From CAYUYM01 sp964449305 (lineage in GTDB: Bacteria > Bacteroidota > Ignavibacteria > SZUA-365 > CAYQST01): a DNA stretch of 8,162 bases. Positions within the stretch are counted from its first letter, which is position 1. Every line of letters starts with the position of its first letter. This document shows positions 4,632 to 8,162 of the stretch, in pieces. Location: the NCBI GenBank assembly GCA_964449305.1, contig CAYUYM010000157.1, positions 1 to 8,162 of the forward strand, read 5' to 3'. A model generated the notes under the pieces. The model did not search any database, was not told the DNA's origin, and worked only from the letters and a program-made list of their open reading frames with translations. Made by a program: the position numbers and the translations under genes.

Positions 4632-7600
4632 ATGCGCCGTCGGTTGTTCAGGGTCATGGTGATGGTGGTGCTTTGCCTGCCCGTGGTCGGTCCAGGGGGT
4701 GGCCTCTGTGCGCAGTCCCCGCCTGATCATGAAGGCACCTGGACAGCGGATGACGATTGCCAGCCTGCCAGCCCGGACCTGCCGTTCGTCATCACCACAA
4801 ACGTCGGTCAGTGGAAGGCGGACGTGCTCTTCGCTGACATGCTGGGGCGGTTTGCATTCACACGGGATGGCGTGGTGATGGCCCGCAGGCCACCGCAGAG
4901 GCTTCTGGCATGTGCCGGAACCGCTGTTGGCATGGAGGAAGGCGCGGGGCCCGTGACATTTCGCTTCATCGAACCCTCGCTTCGTGCACGGATCATGGCG
5001 ACACGGACAGCTGGTGTGGGGCATGAGTATCGCGGCCGGGATACCGCGGCATGGATCAGCGGCCTGCCGCTGTACGGAAAGGTCATCTACCAGAACATCT
5101 GGGATTCCATCGACGCCGAATTTTCCGGGGATGGTGGTCGATTGCGGCTGGGGCTTCGCTTGAAGCCGGGAGCGCATCCTGCCGACGTCCGGATGATGTC
5201 GGATGATGGCCGGGCGCTCGCTCTCGCACGGGCAGCGAATGGCACCTGGCGGCTTTCATTGATCGAGCCTGCGTCCTGTGCCACCGCGATGACATCATCG
5301 CCGGGTGGATATGCCGACACGCTGGCCTTCGGCATGGAATTCAGCACGCATTTCGGCGTCACGCGTGAGCACTGGATCGGCGGGATCAGGGGCCGGGAGG
5401 ATGGAAGCATGATCATCGGGGGCAACACCAGGCTCCAGTATTACGGGATCGACAGCCTTGGATCAGCGGTCTACGTGATCCACCTCGCCTGCGATGGCCG
5501 CACCGTTCTCTACACAACCCTCTACCACGGCGGCGCCGGCACGGGCATGGACTGGCGGGAGATGTTCCCCATGTGTCTCCGCAGGGATGGAAGCGTCATC
5601 ATCTCCGGTTCGTCCTGCTTGAACCTGCTTTCGCTGCCCCTGACTCCGAACGCCATGGAAAAACAGGCCGAGGTGCGCGATTGCCCGAATGCCTTTTTCT
5701 TCGAACTGGATCCCTCCGGGAAGCTTCACTATGCAACCCTCTTCGGCACACACTCCGATGTCTGGGCAACATCCATCATCTTCGGTCTCGCGGTGGATTC
5801 CCGCGACAACCTCTGCATTGCCGGCACCTACGGCGAGAAGGGATTTCCCTATCTCACACCGGGGACCATCGACCACGGCAACCAGAAAAGCGGTGCCTAT
5901 GTGGTCAAGCTTGCGCCATCGCTCACGTCCGTCGTCTGGGGGACGCGTGTGGGGCAGATGCTGGGGGCGAACGGATTCCTGCTTCCACAGGGAGGCATGG
6001 CCATCGACAGTCTCGATTGCGTCATCGTCACCGGCATGGTGGATCTGAGACGTGACAGCATCCGTCTCGTCAATGCCTACAGCATCGACAAGACGCAGAC
6101 CTTCGCCATCTATGTGCAGAAGCTCACACCCAATGCCGACGCCTTCGTCTTTTCCACCCACCTCCCCGGCCTGATCAGCGGACCTCTGGGGCAATATCAG
6201 CCACGGATCGGAGCCGGCAACAGCATCCATCTTGTCGGCCGCACCTCGACTCCCAATCTGCCGATGATCCGTTCCTCACGGCCATACCGCGGTGGCATCG
6301 ACGAGTACTACATGCAGTTTTCGGCTGATGGCAGGGTGGAACGGACCATGTACCTCGGTGGATCGGCAGACGACTGGTCACTCGACCACACAATCGACCG
6401 GAAGGGGCGCCTGTACCTGTGGAGCTCCAGTTGCGCCTCAGACTTTCCCGTGGTGCATCCGTTTGCACAGACCCGGGTGTCGGACACCAACATGAATTCG
6501 TACATCACGGTTGTCGACGCGGATTCGGACTCCCTTCTCATCTCATCACCCTGGGCCTGGGTGGACGACCGTTCCCAGTACTTCTCCTCGCGATCGCTCA
6601 ACGTATGGCCATCGGGTTATGTGTGTTTCGCGGGCTGCGAGGATTCCACACTGCAGGTGTTCAACGCCATCCGATCGCTGGCAGCATATGATGACATGGG
6701 GGCTGCACACTATTGGCGGGATGGATTTGTCACGCGTCTGTTCCTGCCATTCGATGGACAGGATTTTCTTTCATGCACTGTCACGGGCGGGGATTCGCTG
6801 AGGTACGACACCGAACGCCGCATGCTGAGCGGACGCGTGTTCACGGTGACAGCGCATGTCAGCAACCCTTCCATCAGCGACGTCGCGCATCTGCCGCAGT
6901 TGGTGCTTCGCCTTCCTCCGGGCGTGTCCCTGGATCCACCGGGCCAGGCCCTGACGCTTCCATTGCCGGGCCCGTTTCGGCCGGGCGACACGGCCTCACA
7001 TACCTGGACGGTGCGTGTCGACACCCTCCGTGATACCGACACGGCGTTTGCCTTCCGCGCCTTTGTGGAGTATGATGGCGTGGCCCATCCAACAGACTGC
7101 CTGCGACCGTTCGTCCGCGGCGTCCATTATGCACCGATTCATCGGTACGTCATCCCACCACCGACATTCACCTGCATGCTGGAAGCGCCGGATTCACTTG
7201 CGCCTGCAACGAGTCTCAACTCGCTCGCGGGGAACCCCTTTGCCGTTCGCTGCCGCATCGGCAACTCGGGCACATCGGACCTTGTGCTGCAACGAATCTG
7301 CCTTGAGTTCCCATCGGAATCATCCACACAACTGGGCTTCGTTGTCGATGGTGATTCGGTCCGTACAGGTGGTATCATCGCACCCGGACGGGAGTTGGTG
7401 CTGGATTGGATGCTGCGAGCCATGAATCTGCCCGGGGCTCACGAAGCACGGTTCCGCGTGTCCCTTGTGGATGGTGAAGGGCGCCGGTATTCCGCATGCG
7501 AGCGAGCGATCCGGGTGGCTGGCCTGCTGGGGGTCGACTGTGCCGTGGTCGGCCATGGTCTCGTGCGCCACGATTCCCTCTCCGGGGACTGGTCGCCATC

Positions 7601-8162
7601 TCCTCTCTTTCTCGAAATGACCCTCACGAATCGCCTCGACACTGCGCTGAGGGGAGTCACTGCCTGGCTCGATCTGGCAGGTGCACACCACCTGACGCTT
7701 GCAGCAGGCGACTCTGCGAACAGAAGCGTGTCACTTCTCCCGGCTCATGGAGCAGGAAACGTGCGGTGGATGTTCGCTGTGGGGGTGGCGCCGGATCAGG
7801 ATGTGGTGGACACCCTGGTTGCACGGTATGCCGGGAGCGACTGGCCGGTGGAACGCAGTTGCCGGCACCAGGTGCGCATCGTTCCGCCCTCACACCGCGT
7901 GGGCTGCGTGCTGTCGTTGCCCGACATCACCGTGACCGCAGACGGGCGCTACTCGGTCGACACCGCCGTTGTCATGTTCCGCCTGGATAATCTGGGTGGA
8001 CTGCCCATCCCCGCAGGCAGGGCGGTGATGCACCTGACAGGGGATACAGCGATGCTCATCGATCCGTCCGAGGCTCCATTGCCTGGGACTCCCGTGGGCC
8101 AGTCACGCACGCTCTCCTGGCGCCTCGTCCCGCGCACCTCGGCCTTCCACCGCGCGGTGGAC
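4632..8162 (+). CDS. Large exported DUF7948/SBBP beta-propeller protein with tandem Cys-paired modules, 3'-partial
   Basis: The frame stays open for 1177 codons to the window edge. Residues 1-27 form a signal peptide (MRRR start, hydrophobic core, LCA site before Gln28). Residues about 50-230 match DUF7948: FVITTNVGQW, FTRDGVVMARR, WISGLPLYGKVIYQNIWDSI and LRLKPGAHPADVRM. Residues about 240-700 carry SBBP beta-propeller repeats; the clearest is MYLGGSADDWSLDH through DRKGRLYLWSS to SDFPVVHPFAQ (573-612). From 715 onward come at least four beta-sandwich-like modules. The protein is probably a secreted or cell-surface propeller protein of adhesin or structural type. A T9SS tail is expected beyond the window but not seen. 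Start choice: 4632 gives a textbook signal peptide but has no ribosome binding site. The in-frame ATG at 4560 has GAGG five nt upstream and would add 24 residues. Confidence 0.85.
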   Translation, partial: MRRRLFRVMVMVVLCLPVVGPGGGLCAQSPPDHEGTWTADDDCQPASPDLPFVITTNVGQWKADVLFADMLGRFAFTRDGVVMARRPPQRLLACAGTAVGMEEGAGPVTFRFIEPSLRARIMATRTAGVGHEYRGRDTAAWISGLPLYGKVIYQNIWDSIDAEFSGDGGRLRLGLRLKPGAHPADVRMMSDDGRALALARAANGTWRLSLIEPASCATAMTSSPGGYADTLAFGMEFSTHFGVTREHWIGGIRGREDGSMIIGGNTRLQYYGIDSLGSAVYVIHLACDGRTVLYTTLYHGGAGTGMDWREMFPMCLRRDGSVIISGSSCLNLLSLPLTPNAMEKQAEVRDCPNAFFFELDPSGKLHYATLFGTHSDVWATSIIFGLAVDSRDNLCIAGTYGEKGFPYLTPGTIDHGNQKSGAYVVKLAPSLTSVVWGTRVGQMLGANGFLLPQGGMAIDSLDCVIVTGMVDLRRDSIRLVNAYSIDKTQTFAIYVQKLTPNADAFVFSTHLPGLISGPLGQYQPRIGAGNSIHLVGRTSTPNLPMIRSSRPYRGGIDEYYMQFSADGRVERTMYLGGSADDWSLDHTIDRKGRLYLWSSSCASDFPVVHPFAQTRVSDTNMNSYITVVDADSDSLLISSPWAWVDDRSQYFSSRSLNVWPSGYVCFAGCEDSTLQVFNAIRSLAAYDDMGAAHYWRDGFVTRLFLPFDGQDFLSCTVTGGDSLRYDTERRMLSGRVFTVTAHVSNPSISDVAHLPQLVLRLPPGVSLDPPGQALTLPLPGPFRPGDTASHTWTVRVDTLRDTDTAFAFRAFVEYDGVAHPTDCLRPFVRGVHYAPIHRYVIPPPTFTCMLEAPDSLAPATSLNSLAGNPFAVRCRIGNSGTSDLVLQRICLEFPSESSTQLGFVVDGDSVRTGGIIAPGRELVLDWMLRAMNLPGAHEARFRVSLVDGEGRRYSACERAIRVAGLLGVDCAVVGHGLVRHDSLSGDWSPSPLFLEMTLTNRLDTALRGVTAWLDLAGAHHLTLAAGDSANRSVSLLPAHGAGNVRWMFAVGVAPDQDVVDTLVARYAGSDWPVERSCRHQVRIVPPSHRVGCVLSLPDITVTADGRYSVDTAVVMFRLDNLGGLPIPAGRAVMHLTGDTAMLIDPSEAPLPGTPVGQSRTLSWRLVPRTSAFHRAVD
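6774..8162 (+). repeat. At least four tandem Cys-Asn-Trp modules encoded in the large gene
   Basis: Counting from the ATG at 4632, each module opens with a Cys (715, 848, 970, 1092). An Asn follows 28-30 residues later (745, 878, 1000, 1120) and a Trp 71-78 residues after the Cys (792, 926, 1046, 1163). The module closes with a second Cys 107-108 residues after the first (823, 956, 1077; the fourth lies outside the window). Starts are 133, 122 and 122 residues apart. The alternating strands and Gly/Pro-rich turns suggest a CARDB- or DUF11-like beta sandwich, and the Cys pairs suggest a disulfide per module. The last module is cut off by the window. Confidence 0.7.

Noticed and set aside
5463..6230. 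Minus-strand open frame of 255 codons inside the SBBP gene
   Set aside because: It is antisense to clear SBBP repeats and shows no domain or ribosome binding site.

Overview
The window looks like a piece of a high-GC chromosome from the Bacteroidota/Chlorobiota superphylum, possibly a Kapaibacteriota-like lineage and probably a draft or metagenome assembly. Two proteins end in C-terminal domains of the kind used by the type IX secretion system (T9SS, Por tail). A third belongs to the DUF7948/SBBP-repeat class of exported proteins common in this group. One promoter candidate fits the Bacteroidota -33/-7 pattern, and ribosome binding sites are weak or absent at several genes. The taxon is an inference from these traits, because no rRNA or tRNA is present. 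An exact run of 100 Ns (1851-1950) is an assembly gap.

Layout. On the left are two plus-strand metabolic genes. The first is a DNA-alkylation-repeat (AlkD-like) base excision protein whose 5' end lies outside the window (2-646). The second is a yeast-Fcy1-type cytosine deaminase (686-1135). A minus-strand T9SS cargo with BNR-type beta-propeller repeats converges on them (1163-2161) and is interrupted by the gap. A 316-nt non-coding stretch follows, with a perfect 7+7 bp dyad. Next is a 66-residue plus-strand gene for a predicted exported peptide containing two adjacent 15-residue repeats (2478-2678). A second minus-strand T9SS cargo (2766-4313) carries a glutamine-amidotransferase-like domain, a beta-sandwich domain and a T9SS tail. 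A divergent intergenic region of about 320 nt follows, holding the best promoter in the window, a C8 run and a 10-bp tandem duplication. The rest is one large plus-strand gene (4632 to beyond the window end) with a signal peptide, a DUF7948 domain, SBBP propeller repeats and at least four tandem Cys/Asn/Trp modules.

How the genes relate. The first two genes are cytosolic, in DNA repair and pyrimidine salvage. They are not obviously linked to the rest. From 1163 onward every gene encodes a predicted exported protein, so this part is best read as a cluster of surface or secreted proteins. No T9SS machinery gene, mobile element, CRISPR array or defence system is visible. The most original observations are the regular Cys-paired modules of the large protein, the C8 run inside its promoter spacer, and the repeat-bearing small peptide.
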